64,000 bases of DNA from Stenogyne calaminthoides (GCA_037126765.1 JBBCBC010000001.1:23454622-23518621), one strand, 5' to 3'. Positions 44,883 through 57,916 are shown, counted from the first letter of the stretch. Translations and numbers: made by a program. Notes: generated by a model not told the origin, from the sequence alone.

Positions 44883-46833
44883 TGTTGGGTAATAAGTTAC
44901 ACAGATCTATTCGGGGTGAATATTTAAATACAAATTTAATTCTTTAATTATTACTAGCATGAATTAATCCTATATTAATTCAAATAATAATCCAACAACA
45001 TATCATGCATATAAAAATTCACGTAAAACCTACGCATGCGGAATTCTACGAGTTTACGTGAACATACCTCTTGGGATGGCAACGGTGTGGCTGAATAGAC
45101 TAACCGTAAGGACTTCCCAAGTATTCCCTTAGCCCTCGTTCGACTATCCGGTGGAAGAATTCTTGTGAACGATTTAACAAAAGGAAAATAAAATATGTTG
45201 CACCACCTTTGTGGATTTACTAATTTTTCCAGCACATGGAATTGTACACAACTCACAATTGTCGTTTTTCAAAAAAATACAATCTGTCGACGTTACAAAA
45301 TATTTGATATTTTATCGATGCTGATATTTTTCCTAAAAACCAATTTTCGTGTGTTACTGGGAATGAAACATTCATCCCCTATTTATAGAGCATGAAGTGG
45401 ACGAAAATTTTGTGATAAAACAATGTGGGAAAATCTTTTCTTGATCTCCAAGAAATCTTGAATATATCTCCTATATTCTTTTTTCCATAATTATAATATT
45501 CCACAAAAATCCCACTTACTCTAATGCTATGGATATTTTCGAAAATATGATGAGTCAAGAATCCAAGATTTGGATCTTCTTGAATTTATGAGATATTCTT
45601 GTATTTCAAGAAATACATATCTTCCATAATATCTTTTCAAGAAAATCAAGAAAATCTTTCTTGCCCACTATATTTCCAAATTTTCGAAAATCTCTTATGA
45701 ATTAACCAAGTGGGAGATTTCTTGAATTTAATGAGATAATCTTGTATTCCAAGAATACATATCTTCATTCCATAACAAAATTCAAAGAAAATCTTTCTCC
45801 CAACTTATCCATAATTTTCGAAATTTAATTGGAAAAATAAGCAACAATATTTATTTTATTTTAATCACATTTTCAGTTATTGGACTATATGTTGGGCTAC
45901 TTAGGGGGACTTTAGGAGAATTAAGATTGGATCTTCTAATGGACCTTGAATATCTAATATTGAGCCACAATATAATTCAAGCCCATAAATATTAATTAAT
46001 CCCACTACATAATTAATATTGCACTATCCATCTTAACCCATATTACAGTCAATATGGCTCCCGGTCATTATTTTCCGTGTTTAAGATTATCTAGCCCATT
46101 AATTAAATCAAGCCATTGAAATAGCTTTCCATTAATTAATATCTTTTGTCATTGGTCAATGAACGGTTCAACATTATTATCCATACCGGAAACTAATTCC
46201 ACTTGCAAGATTTGGTATGATAAAGCTTATGAACCTCCCAAGGGGGCAAATTGAACAAGCGTACTTGCACACGATTCTTCATATTAAATCTTAGCAATCA
46301 CATGTGACTAATAATATTGCCCAAGATAAAAAGTATTGAATCTCACTGATTCGCTACCCATGATAAGTCAAAGCAATAGTTACCAATCCCACGTGATCCT
46401 ATTTAAGGGACGAAGATTAAGAAATAACGAACCACTGAGGTCTAATTCTTCCTTGTTCAGTTCTGAAGAATTTATCCTCCTGTAGGTCCTATTCAGTGCA
46501 TCAGTCATGCACTAGTGTAATCTCTTGGTCAAGACAAGCCAATCTAAGCCTTACACTTCAACCTTTCACGATGGGTTGTTCATTTCCATCTAGGTCGTGA
46601 ATAACGTACTTTCAGTTACAAGGGACTGTTAATTTAATCTTCTGTGATCTGGTATCACTAAATTAACTACAATGTAACACGTACGACTTATTGAACAATT
46701 ATGCAGTAAATATATGTAACATTCAATAATATTTAAAGCATCAGTGATAAACAATTTATTTCAGTAAATAAGTCTGAAAATTCAGTTTCGATTATACAAA
46801 GTAAAAAGCATGCTTTCCAGTATAATCCCAACA
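44883..46833 (-). repeat. 3' LTR of copia X (1951 bp)
   Basis: TGTTGGGTAATAAGTTACAC ... TATAATCCCAACA on the plus strand, TG..CA ends, bounded on the right by the purine tract AGTATAAGTGGGAGAT (minus). Its middle (45510-45840) shares variant words such as cttactctaatgctatgg with the LTR at 62004-63942 rather than with the LTR at 55665. Confidence 0.92.
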
Positions 46834-48310
46834 ATCTCCCACTTATACTCAAAGTCTGCTTTTAAGTATACTACAACATGTCTCGCGTAGTCCGTGACAT
46901 CTAATGTCACCTACACAAACCTAATAATTTCTCCCACTTATACTCAAAGCAGATTGGCAACGGTCTTGACACCCATTCCTTCCACATGTCTCTCGAATAT
47001 ATTCAGAGGCAGACCCTTTGTGAATGAATCTGTTAGGTTGTCCTTAGACACTATCTTTGCCACATCTATATCTCCTCTCTTAACGATTTCTCGTATAAGA
47101 TGTCTTTCCTTTAGTGTGCTTGTTTGACTCGTGAACTCTTGGTTCCCTTGAATTTGCATTTGCCCCTAGCAAATATTGCTAGACAAATTCGGAACTCCAT
47201 CCAAGTCCACTAAGAAGGTCTAGAGCCAAATCGGTTCTTTCACTGCTTCACAAGCAGCTACTTACCCGATTTCCATGGTTGAGTCAGTGATGCATTTCTG
47301 CTTCACACTCGTCCATTTGATGGCTACACTTCCCAAATGAAACACACTAACTGAGGCAGATAGTTTCTGGAATCTAAGTTTGATTGGAAATTCGAGTCCG
47401 TGTAGCCGATGGGAATTGGTGTATCTGACTGATAAATCAAAATTCTATCCCGAGTTCTTTTCAGATACTTCAGAATGTTTTTAACTGTCGTCTAACGCTC
47501 TTTCCCTGGGTTACTTTGATATCTTGCCACCATGCCTACGGCAAAGCAGATATTCGATCTCGTACACAGCATTGCATACACAAGGTTTCCGACAGCCGAA
47601 GCACAAGGAATACCTTTCATGTCATCTATCTCCTTTTGCGTCTTAGGGGACATTTTCTTGGATAGATGGATTCCAAATCTGAAAGGTACGAATCCTTTCT
47701 TGGAATCTTGCATGCTGAAGCGCTTCAAGACAGTGTCTATGTATGAAGCTTGCGATAAGCCTATCATCATTTTCTTGCGATCTCGAGTGATCTTGATCCC
47801 AAGGATGTGCCCGGCTTCCCCTAAGTCCTTCATATCAAACTGTTTTGAAAACCATGCCCTTACATCTGATAACACCTTCACATCATTCCCGATGATCAGA
47901 ATGTCACCTACGTATAGTACTAAGAATACCAATGCAGTTCCGACACGCTTTTTATACACACAACTTTCAAACTCATTTTGATCGAACCCATAAGACTTTA
48001 TAACATGATCAAAACATTGGTTCCAAGCTCTGGATGCCTGTTTGAGTCCGTAAATGGACCTCTTGAGCTTACAAACTAGGTGTTCTTGGCCTGTTTCAAT
48101 GAAACCTTGGGGTTGTTGCATATAGATCTCTTCATCAAGACTTCCGTTAAGGAAAGCTGTCTTGACATCCATTTGCCAGATTTCAAAGTCAAAATGCGCA
48201 GCAATCGATAAGATAATATGGATGGACTTTAAGCATGGCTCTGGCTAAAAAGTTTCCTCATAATCGATCCTTCTTTCGAGTGTAACCTTTACGCCACTAG
48301 TCTTTGCTTA
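46834..48310 (-). pseudogene. Copia X reverse transcriptase and RNase H, inactivated
   Basis: Minus frame 47492-48172 is copia RT: MDVKTAFLNGSLDEEIYMQQ, LKRSIYGLKQASRAWNQCF, LYVGDILIIGND, KQFDMKDLGEAGHILGIKI. The catalytic YVDD reads YVGD, so one of the two metal-binding Asp residues is lost. RNase H pieces continue to about 46944 (VKQKCITDSTME..., DIDVAKIVSKDNLTDSFTKG) with several stops. RT copies the RNA to cDNA; this copy cannot. The N-terminal part of RT lies beyond the nested element, at 51827-52007. Confidence 0.88.
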
Positions 48311-50006
48311 AAAGGTGATGGTCCCGTGGGAAAACCCATTTTGCGCGTCTTGAAAGCAAACATTTCGCTTCGATGCATATAAAAAACAGGGTGAGGAATG
48401 GTGATTCTGATTTTTTGCGTTTTAAGCTCATGTGTTGTGTTTTGCTTATAATCGAATGCATATGACAATATAAGAACGTAAAAGCGATAAAGAACACAAT
48501 AAAAAGTATAGTGGTTCGGAGACTCAAACTCCTACATCCACTCTCCCTGCATTCTAGGAAATTCCTTCAAACACTTCCCGAGCTTTACGACTACCTCGCG
48601 TGGTTTACTTACTCAACTTCGGCCTGAGCTTTTACACTACCTCATGGTTTACTAACTCAAACTAGACTTATCACCCTCTCGGCTCTCGCCTCTTAGATGT
48701 TTAACGAGTTCACACTCCTTCGGGACTTATCACCCTCACTCGGGATTGCCTAATCAACTACCTCACTTCACCACTAGTTATCTCTTTACGAGAATGGGTT
48801 TGGGTTTGGTGTTGTCTCCAACTATGGTGAAATTTTCCCTTACAATGGTTTAGCCTCAATGCTAAGGTTGAGAAAATCTCTCTAAGCTTAAGATACATCG
48901 TGGGTAGCTTAGGTTGGGTTATAGAACACTCTTTGAATATATATGTATATCTACAGACTTGTGTTCTAGGGTGGGAATGCTTTGGGTATAACTCTCTTTG
49001 GCTCTGTAGCATCTCGTGCTATATTCTCCACGCATCCACCACTTAGAATGATGAAAGACCTTGTATTTATAGTGTGGATTTGAATGTTACCGTTGGAGAG
49101 AATCACATTCAAATCCATACTATTCTTGTAAGGACAACAACTTCTTCAGGCTGGTTGTCTTCCTCTCATTGGTCCACGTCAGCTGATTCTAACGGCTATA
49201 TTCCTCAGATTCCTCGCCTTGGAATCATTCAGGATTCTCTGAGTCTCAGTGTCTTCAGAGACATCATCGAGTCTTGATTCCATCCCGAGCCTCGAGTTTA
49301 TCCGATTCAAGAGACTTCTCTTGGCCGGACCTTGTCCGATCAGGCATCTCGACACTCAGCCGACCGATTCTCTGAATTCATCATCCCGACCTTCAGTCAC
49401 TTTGACTCAAAGCTCCGATTTCTTCTTTGCACGATCGTCGGCTTCGACCGATCGATCAACTCATCTTCGAGATCAACATCTCGGGATAGCATCAGTCGAA
49501 GATATTAGGTAGGTTTAGCATATCAGTTTAGCACATCTGATCTCAATCACGTCTGATCTTGATCATCTGCTCATCTTCATATCTGATCTCGATCACGTCT
49601 GATCTCGATCATCTGCTCCTCTTCTGATCTACAACCTTCTCTTTTGATCTTCCGGTGATTTCTTTCGATCGGCTTGTGCTTCTTCCGATCACCATATCAC
49701 TTCATTTGTTCTTACGATCATCCGATCAGTCATTTTCCGTCATCGATCTTCTGATCATTTGGCTTAGCTTTTCTTCTCTTCTGATTTTGCACAACTCATC
49801 AGTTAACTCGGAACTCATTTAACTCATCTAATCTCGATCAGTCTCGTCTGCAGCCTTGTCTGATCTCGATCATCTACGTCTGATTTCATGAGTTCCCCCT
49901 CAACTTGTTCTTTCGTTCCCCCTCAACTTGTTATCTGTAAATTAGCTTCAATAACACAAGTTGATAATGTTTTGGCATAATTCATCAAAACTAAAATATC
50001 CCAACA

Positions 50007-50022
50007 ATTTCCCCCTTTTTGA
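50007..50022 (-). promoter_or_regulatory. Polypurine tract of the giant-LTR element
   Basis: Minus strand TCAAAAAGGGGGAAAT directly upstream of the 3' LTR start TGTTGGGATATTTT. The same tract precedes the 3' LTR of copy b (37971-37986). It would prime plus-strand DNA synthesis. Confidence 0.85.
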
Positions 50023-50132
50023 TAATGACGCCAAAACATTTAAAATATATGCATTTTTAAATAAATGAGTTTTTCTTTTAAAAAGATAAGTTCAGGTGAT
50101 CACTTTGAAAACTGGTGACCTTTTGAACTACC

Positions 50133-50144
50133 GCTCTGATACCA
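50133..50144 (-). promoter_or_regulatory. Primer-binding site of the giant-LTR element
   Basis: TGGTATCAGAGC on the minus strand, two bases after the LTR end. It is complementary to the 3' end of plant initiator-Met tRNA, the usual copia primer. Intact here, degenerate in copy b. Confidence 0.9.
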
Positions 50145-51826
50145 ATTGATGGTCCCGGTGGGAAAACCCATTTTGCATGTGCGGAAGCAAACATTTCGTT
50201 CGATGCATATAAAAACAGGGGTGAGGGAATGGTGATTACAAATTTTTGCGTTTTAAGCTCATGTGTTGTGTTTTGCTTATAATCGAATGCATATGACAAT
50301 ATAAGAACGTAAAGCAGTAAAGAACACAACAAAGTATAATTTTTCGGAGACTCAAGCTCCTACATCCACTCTCCCTGTTCCTAGGGAAATCCCTTCAAAC
50401 ACTTCCTGAGCTTTCTGACTACCTCGCGTAGTTTACTTACTCAACTCGGCCCTGAGCTTTCTGACTAACTCTGTAGTTTACTAACTCAAACTGGACTTAT
50501 CACCCTCTCGGGCTCGCTTCTTAGATGTTTAACGAGTTCACACTCCTTCGGGACTTATCACCCTCACTCGGGATTACCTAATCAACTACCTCACTTCACC
50601 ACTAGTTATCTCTTACGAGAATGGGTTTGGGTTTGGTGTTGTCTCCAACTATGGTGAAATTTTCCCTTGCAATGGTTTAGCCTCAATGCTAAGGTTGGGA
50701 AAATCTCTCTAAGCTTAAGATACATCTTGGGTAGCTTAGGTTGGGTTCTAGAACACTCTTTGAATATATATGTATATCTACAGACTTGTGTTCTAGGGTG
50801 GGAATGCTTTGGGTATAACTCTCTTTGGCTCTGTAGCATCTCGTGCTATATTCTCCACGCATCCACCACTTAGAATGATGAAAGACCTTGTATTTATAGT
50901 GTGGATTTGAATGTTACCGTTAGAGAGAATCACATTCAAATACATACTATTCTTGTAAGGACAACAACTTCTTCAGGCTGGTTGTCTTCCTCTCATTGGT
51001 CCACGTCAGCTGATTCTAACGGCTATATTCCTCAGATTCCTCGCCTTGGAATCATTCAGGATTCTCTGAGTCTTAGTGTCTTCAGAGACATACTGAGTCT
51101 TCAGTTCCATCTGAGCCTCAGGTTTATCTGATTCAACAGACTTCTCTTCAGCGAACCTTGTCTGATCAGGCATACTGACACTCAGGCTGACTGAGTTCAG
51201 TTCTCTGAATTCAGTCATCCTGACCTTCAGGTCACTTTGACTCAGGCTATCTGATTTCTTCTTTGCCTGATCTGATCAGCTCGACTGATCAGATCAACTC
51301 ATCTTCAGATCAACATCTCAGGATAGCATCAGGTCAGTACATTAGGTTTAACATATCAGTTTAGCACATCTGATCTCAATCACGTCTGATCTTGATCATC
51401 TGCTCATCTTCATATCTGATCTCGATCACGTCTGATCTCGATCATCTGCTCCTCTTCTGATCTGCAACCTTCTCTTCTGATCTTCTGGTCAGTTTCTTTC
51501 TGATCAGCTTGTCTGCTCTTCTGATCATCATATCAGATCGACTGTTCTTCTGATCATTTGATCAGGTCTGTTCTGGTCATCTGATCTTCTGATCAGCTGG
51601 CTTAGCTTTTCTTCTCTTCTGATTTTGCACAGCTCATCAGTTAACTCGGAACTCATTTAACTCATCTGATCTCGATCAGTCTCGTCTGCAGCCTCGTCTG
51701 ATCTCGATCATCTACATCTGATTTTGTGAGTTCCCCCTCAACTTGTTATCTATAAATTAGCTTCAATAACACAAGTTGATAATGTTTTGGCATAATTCAT
51801 CAAAACTAAAATATCCCAACAAAAGG

Positions 51827-53162
51827 TTTCAACCTTCCCGTCCGGTCATCTTTTCCTCTTATATACCCACTTGCATCCAATGAGTTTGACCCCATTAAGT
51901 GGTTCGACTAGGTCCCACACTCTATTATGAAACATAGAACCCATTTCGGCTTTCATTGATGTTTGCCAAGAATCTGCATCCTTATCTTGGAGTGCCCCGT
52001 CATATGTCTATGGGTCTGATTCGTCTTGTCCGGGAATCAAGTTCGAGGACTCTCCTATTCCCATGAATCTCTCGGGCTGTCTAACAACCCTCCCACTACA
52101 ACGAGGCTCCGGTTGTGAAAGCGTATCGCTTGGTATATCATCTAGTACAATTGGCATTGCGGTTTGCCCTCTTAGCTCATTTAAGGTAATCTCACTTCTG
52201 GGTTTTCTTTGGTTCATATAGTCTTCTTCCAAAAATCTAAAGTGGGTGTTGATGACCACCTTTTGATCTTCGGGACCATAGAACGTACATCCTTTTGTTC
52301 CCTCGGGGTATCCTACAAAAAACCTTAATTCTGATCGAGGATCCAATTTACCGGCTTCCTTGTCCAACACGTAGGCCGGACACCCCCAAATTCTCATGTG
52401 TCTCATACTAGGCTTGCGCCCGGTCCACAATTCTTTGGGAGTTTTGGGAACCGATTTGGATGGCACCAAGTTCAGAATGTAAGCCGCTGTTTCCAAGGCT
52501 TGACCCCAGAACGACTCGGGAAGTTCCGCATAACTCATCATTGATCTAACCATTTCCAAAAGAGTTATGTTTCTTTGCTCTGCAACCCCGTTTTGTTGAG
52601 GGGTTCCGGGTGCAGCGAGCTGGGATACAATCCCTTCATCAGATAAGTAGTTCAAAAAATCATCGCTGAGGTATTCGCCTCCATGATCAGATCGTAGAGA
52701 CTTGATACGTTTTTTCCTATGATTCTCTGTTTGAGCCTTAAATTCTTTGAAATTTCTCAAAGGTCTCAGATTTATGCTTCATAAGGAAAATGTAATCGTA
52801 CCTTGAGTAATCATCAATAAAAAATACTCATAACCTCCTCTTGCTTTGGTTGACATTGGACCACATACATCTGTGTGAACGATCTCTAACACTTCTTTCG
52901 CCTTACTCCCCTTGGCTCCAAATGCCCTCTTGGTCATTTTACCCTCCAAACATGATTCGTAGGTTGGAATTGGTTCAACTTGGAGACACTCCAGTGAACC
53001 GTCTTTTACCAACCTTTGGATCCTCTTTGGATTTATATGACCCAATCTTAGATGCCAAAGAAGTGTTTCGTTCACGTTTTCTTTTGTCGGAAATAGTTGA
53101 TGTGTTATAGGATGCATTTCGTGAGTGGTGTGCACAGTTAATTGTATAGAGATTTTCCATCA
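51827..53162 (-). pseudogene. Copia X integrase and RT N-terminus
   Basis: Minus strand 52779-53135: HLRLGHINPKRIQRLVKDGS and ESCLEGKMTKRAF form the pre-integrase HHCC region, then EIVHTDVCGPMSTKARGGYE with the first catalytic Asp. A frameshift near 52780-52800 is followed by frame 52008-52760: KSLRSDHGGEYLSDDFLNYL (second Asp) and AAPGTPQQNGVAEQRNITLL (catalytic Glu). Then come the conserved RMWGCPAYV-like (RIWGCPAYVLD) and FVGYPEGTKGCTFYGPE blocks. The remainder to 51827 is the RT N-terminus (GCKWVYKRK-like), cut by the nested element. Catalytic residues survive but the frame does not. Confidence 0.9.
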
Positions 53163-54200
53163 ATGTCCCGTAACAGATACACTCAACATTTCAAGAAATG
53201 ATGTCATTCTTATTAGAAGAAACTTAGTGTCCTTTAATCGAATTTTAGAAAATGAAAGTGAATTCTTTCTAAAACTGGGAACATAAAGATAATCTCAAAA
53301 AAAACTTTATCTTCAAAAGATAGGTGCACTTCTCCCACTGCTTTAGCTGCCACTCTCGTAGCATCGCCCAGTGTGATGAGGATCTCACTCCCACTAAGTT
53401 GTCGGGTCCGTTTGAACCCGTGAAGCCAACATGATTAGTGGATCTCGTATCAACCACCCACGAATGAGAAGTATACGCCGCTAAACAAGTTTCAACAACT
53501 AGTGCGTGAAAGTTACCTTTCTGTCCGTCCCTTTTGGGGTTGGAACAGGCAAAACCTCCATTGTCCTCTCTCACCGCAGCTTAAGCACTTCCTCTTTGGA
53601 TTTTCCTTGACACAACAAGCATTCCTCATCTTACCATTGCCCTTGGCAACAGTTTGAGTTTTATTGCTTATGGCCTTTGGTCCTCTTCTTTTCTTGCCTC
53701 CCTTGGCCTAGAAGATGAAGACGGACCACTTGCCGTCAAAACTTGAGTTTGATGCCTTATCAACATTTCTGCCGAGACCAAAAGCTTGCAACAAATTAGC
53801 TAGCGAGGCCAAAATGCTCAAAAAAATTTTGGGCAGAGAGTGAAGTACCAAATTTATCTGAGTCTCCAGATCATAATCTGCACTCAGAATCTCAAGTTTG
53901 TTCAGATGGACAATCTATTTTGAGGACGTAATCCCTTACGGGTTTGCCCTCCACCATTCTTTGCGACGACATCTCTCGCAAGGTGATCTGACGAGTCCCG
54001 CATGTTTTGACTCGTCAGTTGGCTCATCTAATTTTGGTGTGTCAAAAATCCACTTGTGCTTTTGTGCAGTTAGGACAATTATAATTTTCGTTTCCAATCA
54101 ATATAGTTTCCATACATATTGTATTGACTTTAAGTATAATAACAGTGGATTAAAAGGTAACGACATGCTGAACTGAAATAAATAACTATATGCATAAGCA
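53163..54200 (-). pseudogene. Copia X protease and decayed gag
   Basis: Minus frame 53269-53574 contains HSWVVDTRSTNHVGF, the copia protease active-site region in which D-T-G-S reads D-T-R-S, so the enzyme is dead. Just upstream (53575-53640) a degenerate zinc knuckle KCLSCGERGQ and the basic GGKKRRGPKAISNKT stretch mark the end of Gag. Further upstream to about 54200 only scattered Gag-like peptides remain among stops. Confidence 0.72.
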
Positions 54201-55664
54201 CAAGTATATCACAAGATTCGATCACATGCATCATATTTAAAATCTCAAAAAAATATGAACATGCATCAGCCAACATCTCAAAACAGTTTAAATAAGCCAC
54301 GTGGGGTGGGTCATTATTTAAACACATTCAAGCAGGTTACAAACAAGAACAGTTACAAACCTTTAATATCCAGATTAATAGTTGGCTCCCACTTGACCAA
54401 TATAAAATTGACAGGGACTTCGGGGAAGTATATGCATATCAATTTTATACCTAAGTAATAACCATGATTAAATACATGATTATTATTTCGCGTTGAACGA
54501 GCCTCGTGGGGAGGGTCATCGTCGCCACTAGTAATAACCCACAATCATCCGTTTGGAATTCATTCATGTGAAAGCTAACTTTTGACCGTCCCGTGGGGGG
54601 AATTTCTCCAAAAGAATTCACAAATAAATAAATCATGGAGGTCAAAATTAATTCAATTTTATTATTCGGAATAAAATTGTCAATTAATTATTTAAACATA
54701 CTTAGTAATTTTGAAGGTGAGATTTTTCATTTGGGCAATTCTCATGCAAATACATTTAAACAAATTAAATAAAGCATAAGAAAGCACAAAAATAAATCAA
54801 GCAAAACAGAAAAATAAACATATTGGGCACAAATTATCCAATTGTCATGGTTTGATTTGTCTTGGCTTGATCTTGAAGAAACACCGTCTCGAATTTCTCC
54901 CACCCGATCGTCTCGAAAAAATTCACTTTCGAACGCCAAGCGCAACTCGCGGATGCACGCAAGATCCGGTCGGTCGCTTGCCTTAGACCGACCTCGATAA
55001 CCTTGGCACCGCCGGCCGCATGGTCGCCCAATGCCTCGCCGACCTTTCCAGCCTGCGTCTCGGCAGTAACGATCCTCGGCAAAGTCAAGTATCCGTAGCG
55101 TCATCGCCTCATCTCATCGTCTCGCCGCGCGACCTCAGCGGCGCCGCGTCCCCGCCGCGTGCAGCCCTTCGCGCCCGCGTCTGGCCGCGTCCGTCACTTC
55201 GGCCCGTCTGCAAGCGGTGCCGCGTCGCCCTGTCAGGCCGCACGGCCTCGCGCGCGCTTCGGCCACCTCGGCCTCGCCTGCGCGCCCATCGTGCAATACA
55301 TACCAAGCCCGCTTATGCGGATTTCGGATTTTGTCCTTTAATTCTTCGTCTCGATCCTCGTTTTTCGATCAGGTTACAATTTATTACAAAAAATAAATAA
55401 ACCTAATCTGAACTAATCTATTACATTGATCAAATCAAACAAATTCTAATCTACTGGTGGATTTTCTCCGCGAGGCAAATCGAATCCGAGCAGATCTAAT
55501 TAAAAAACACAGTTTATATGCATGCATAAACACATTAAATTCCATGACAATTGGATACCTGCAAAATAGATCTAGCAATTCTACTATCCAATTTCAAATT
55601 TAATGCCAACGAATTAAATTACAATTTAAAATTCAGAGCCCGAAACCGTGGCTCTGATACCAGT
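54201..55664 (-). other. Copia X leader (5' untranslated interior) with a GC-rich insert
   Basis: It runs from the primer site (55651-55662, TGGTATCAGAGC on minus) towards gag. 55320-55664 is AT-rich leader that also occurs at 58681-58833 and 61851-62003. 55090-55320 is strongly GC-rich with cgcgcccgcgt/ggccgcgt words, unlike the rest of the element. 54200-54800 is AT-rich with a gaattcatt/ccccacgggac-type segment. The short frames here are not supported as genes. Confidence 0.55.
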
Positions 55665-57615
55665 TGTTGGGTAATAAGTTACACAGATCTATTCGGGGTG
55701 AATATTTAAATACAAATTTAATTCTTTAATTATTACTAGCATGAATTAATCATGTATTAATTCAAATAATAATCCAACAACATATCATGCATATAAAAAT
55801 TCACGTAAAACCTACGCATGCGGAATTCTACGAGTTTACGTGAACGTACCTCTTGGGATGACAACGGTGTGGCTGAATAGACTAACCGTAAGGACTTCCC
55901 AAGTATTCCGTTAGCCCTCGTTCGACTATCCGGTGGAAGGATTCTTGTGAACGATTTAACAAAAGGAAAATAAAATATGTTGCACCACCTTTGTGGATTT
56001 ACTAATTTTTCCAGCACATGGAATTGTACACAACTCACAATTGTCATTTTTCAAAAAATACAATCTTTCGACGTTACAAAATATTTGATATTTTATCGAC
56101 GCTGATATTTTTCCGAAAAACCAATTTTCGTGTGTTACTGGGAATGAAACATTCATCCCCTATTTATAGAGCATGAAGTGGACGAAAATTTTGTGATAAA
56201 ACAATGTGGGAAAATCCTTTCTTGATCTCCAAGAAATCTTAAATATATCTCCTATATTCTTTTTCCCATAATTATAATATTCCACAAAAATCCCACCTAC
56301 TCTATTTTATGGTGATTTTCGAAAATAAGGGGTTTCAAGAATCCAAGATTTGGATCTTCTTAAATTTATGAGATATTCTTGTATTTCAAGAAATACATAT
56401 CTTCCATAATATCTTTTCAAGAAAATCAAGAAAATCTTTCTTGCCCTCTATTTTCAAAAATTTCGAAAATTTCATTATAGATAACCAAGTGGGAGATTTC
56501 TTGAATTTAATGAGATAATCTTGTATTCCAAGAATACATATCTTCATTCCATAACAAAATTCAAAGAAAATCTTTCTCCCATCAAATCTATAATTTTCAA
56601 AAATTTTACTTGGAAAAATAAGCAACAATATTTATTTTATTTTAATCACCTTTTTCAGTTATTGGACTATATGTTGGGCTACTCAGGGGGCCTTTAGGAG
56701 AATTAAGATTGGACCTTCTAATGGACCTTGAATATCTAATATTGAGCCACAATATTATTCAAGCCCATAAATATTAATTAATCCCACTACATAATTAATA
56801 TTGCACTATCCATCTTAACCCATATTACAGTCAATATGGCTCCCGGTTATTATTTCCCGTGTTTAAGATTATCTAGCCCATTAATTAATTCAAGCCACTG
56901 AAATAGCTTTCCATTAATTAATATCTTTTATCCTTGGTCAAGGAACGGTTCAACATTATTATCCATACCGGAAACTAATTCCACTTGCAAGATTTGGTAT
57001 GATAAATCTTATGAACCTCCCAAGGGGGCAAATCAAACAAGCGTACTTGCACACGATTCATCGTATTAAATCTTAGCAATCACATGTGACTAATAATATT
57101 GCCCAAGATAAAAAGTATTGAATCTCACTGATTCGCTACCCATGATAAGTCAAAGCAATAGTTACCAATCCCACGTGATCCTATTTAAGGAACGAAGATT
57201 AAGAAATAACGAACCACTGAGGTCTAATTCTTCCTTGTTCAGTTCTGAAGAATTTATCCTCCTGTAGGTCCTATTCAGTGCATCAGTCATGCACTAGTGT
57301 AATCTCTTGGTCAAGATAAGTCAATCTGAGCCTTACACTTCAACCTTTCACGATGGGTTATTCATTTCCATCTAGGTCGTGAATGGCGTACCTTTAGTTA
57401 CAAGGGATTGTTAATTTAATCTTCTGTGATCTGGTATCACTAAATTAACTACAATGTAACAAGTACGACTTATTGAACAGTTATGCAGTAAATATATGTA
57501 ACATTCGATAATATTTAAAGCATCAGTGATAAACAATTTATTTGAGTAAATAAGTCTGAAAATTCAGTTTCAATTATACAAAGTAAAAAGCATACTTTCT
57601 AGTATAATCCCAACA
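55665..57615 (-). repeat. 5' LTR of copia X = LTR of array unit 1 (1951 bp)
   Basis: TGTTGGGTAATAAG ... ATAATCCCAACA on plus; primer site on its left (minus orientation). It carries cccacctactctattttatg near 56290, shared with unit 2 but not with the 3' LTR of X or unit 3. Confidence 0.92.
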
Positions 57616-57916
57616 GTGCATCCTTCCACCGGATTATTGAACAAGGACGAGGGAATACTTGAGAAGGCTCTTTGGGTTTGTTCGTGTGAACGGGATATCC
57701 ATCTTCTCAACGGTTGTCACTCCGAGAGGTTAGTTCACATAAACTCCTAGCTATTCCGCATGCGTAAGATTTATGTGATAAATTTATATGCATGATTTGT
57801 TGTTGAATTATTATTTGAATTAATATAGGATTAATTCATGCTAGTAATAATTGTTATAATTAAATTTGTATTTAAATATTCATCCCGAATAGATCCGGGC
57901 AATTACTTTCCCAACA
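57616..57916 (+). repeat. Inverted LTR end fragment (301 bp), unit 1
   Basis: gtgcatccttccaccggatt ... ggcaattactttcccaaca. It is homologous to the reverse complement of the first ~300 bases of the neighbouring LTR (ccttccaccggat, attccgcatgcgta, gattaattcatgctagtaat) but clearly diverged. It is the U5 end of a related LTR in the opposite orientation, meeting the LTR at 57615 head to head. No primer site follows it. Confidence 0.82.

Larger units (their letters stand above)
48316..51821 (-). mobile_element. Complete giant-LTR, mini-interior copia-type element (3506 bp)
   Basis: LTRs 48316-50006 (1691 bp) and 50147-51821 (1675 bp), TG..CA ends, around an interior of only 140 bp (50007-50146). 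On the minus strand the 5' LTR ends GGGACCATCA and is followed by ATTGGTATCAGAGCGG (initiator-Met tRNA primer site). The interior ends in the purine tract TCAAAAAGGGGGAAAT before the 3' LTR. A perfect 5-bp target duplication AAAGG (48311-48315, 51822-51826) marks a clean insertion into the copia X RT gene. No gag or pol: proteins must come from another element. Confidence 0.94.
44883..57615 (-). mobile_element. Ty1/copia element X (12.7 kb including a 3.5-kb nested element)
   Basis: Minus-strand order: 5' LTR (55665-57615), primer site TGGTATCAGAGC (55651-55662), leader, decayed gag, protease, integrase, RT, RNase H, purine tract (46834-46850), 3' LTR (44883-46833). Integrase before RT marks copia. 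Both LTRs are 1951 bp but differ in many places, so the copy is not young, or one LTR has been exchanged. The flanking 5-mers ACTAC (left) and GTGCA (right) do not match, so the right side has been rearranged. Without the insert 48316-51821 (plus its duplication) the element is about 9.2 kb. Confidence 0.88.

Noticed and set aside
45195..45395. 66-codon plus-strand frame MLHHLCGFTNF..., repeated at 59146 and 62316
   Set aside because: It lies in copia LTR and is repeated only because the LTR is; no coding signature and it is antisense to the element.
55757..56047. 96-codon minus frame MTIVSCVQFHVLEKL..., repeated at 58926 and 62096
   Set aside because: It is in the LTR sense strand, but the copies at 34.6-35 kb do not keep it; probably chance openness.
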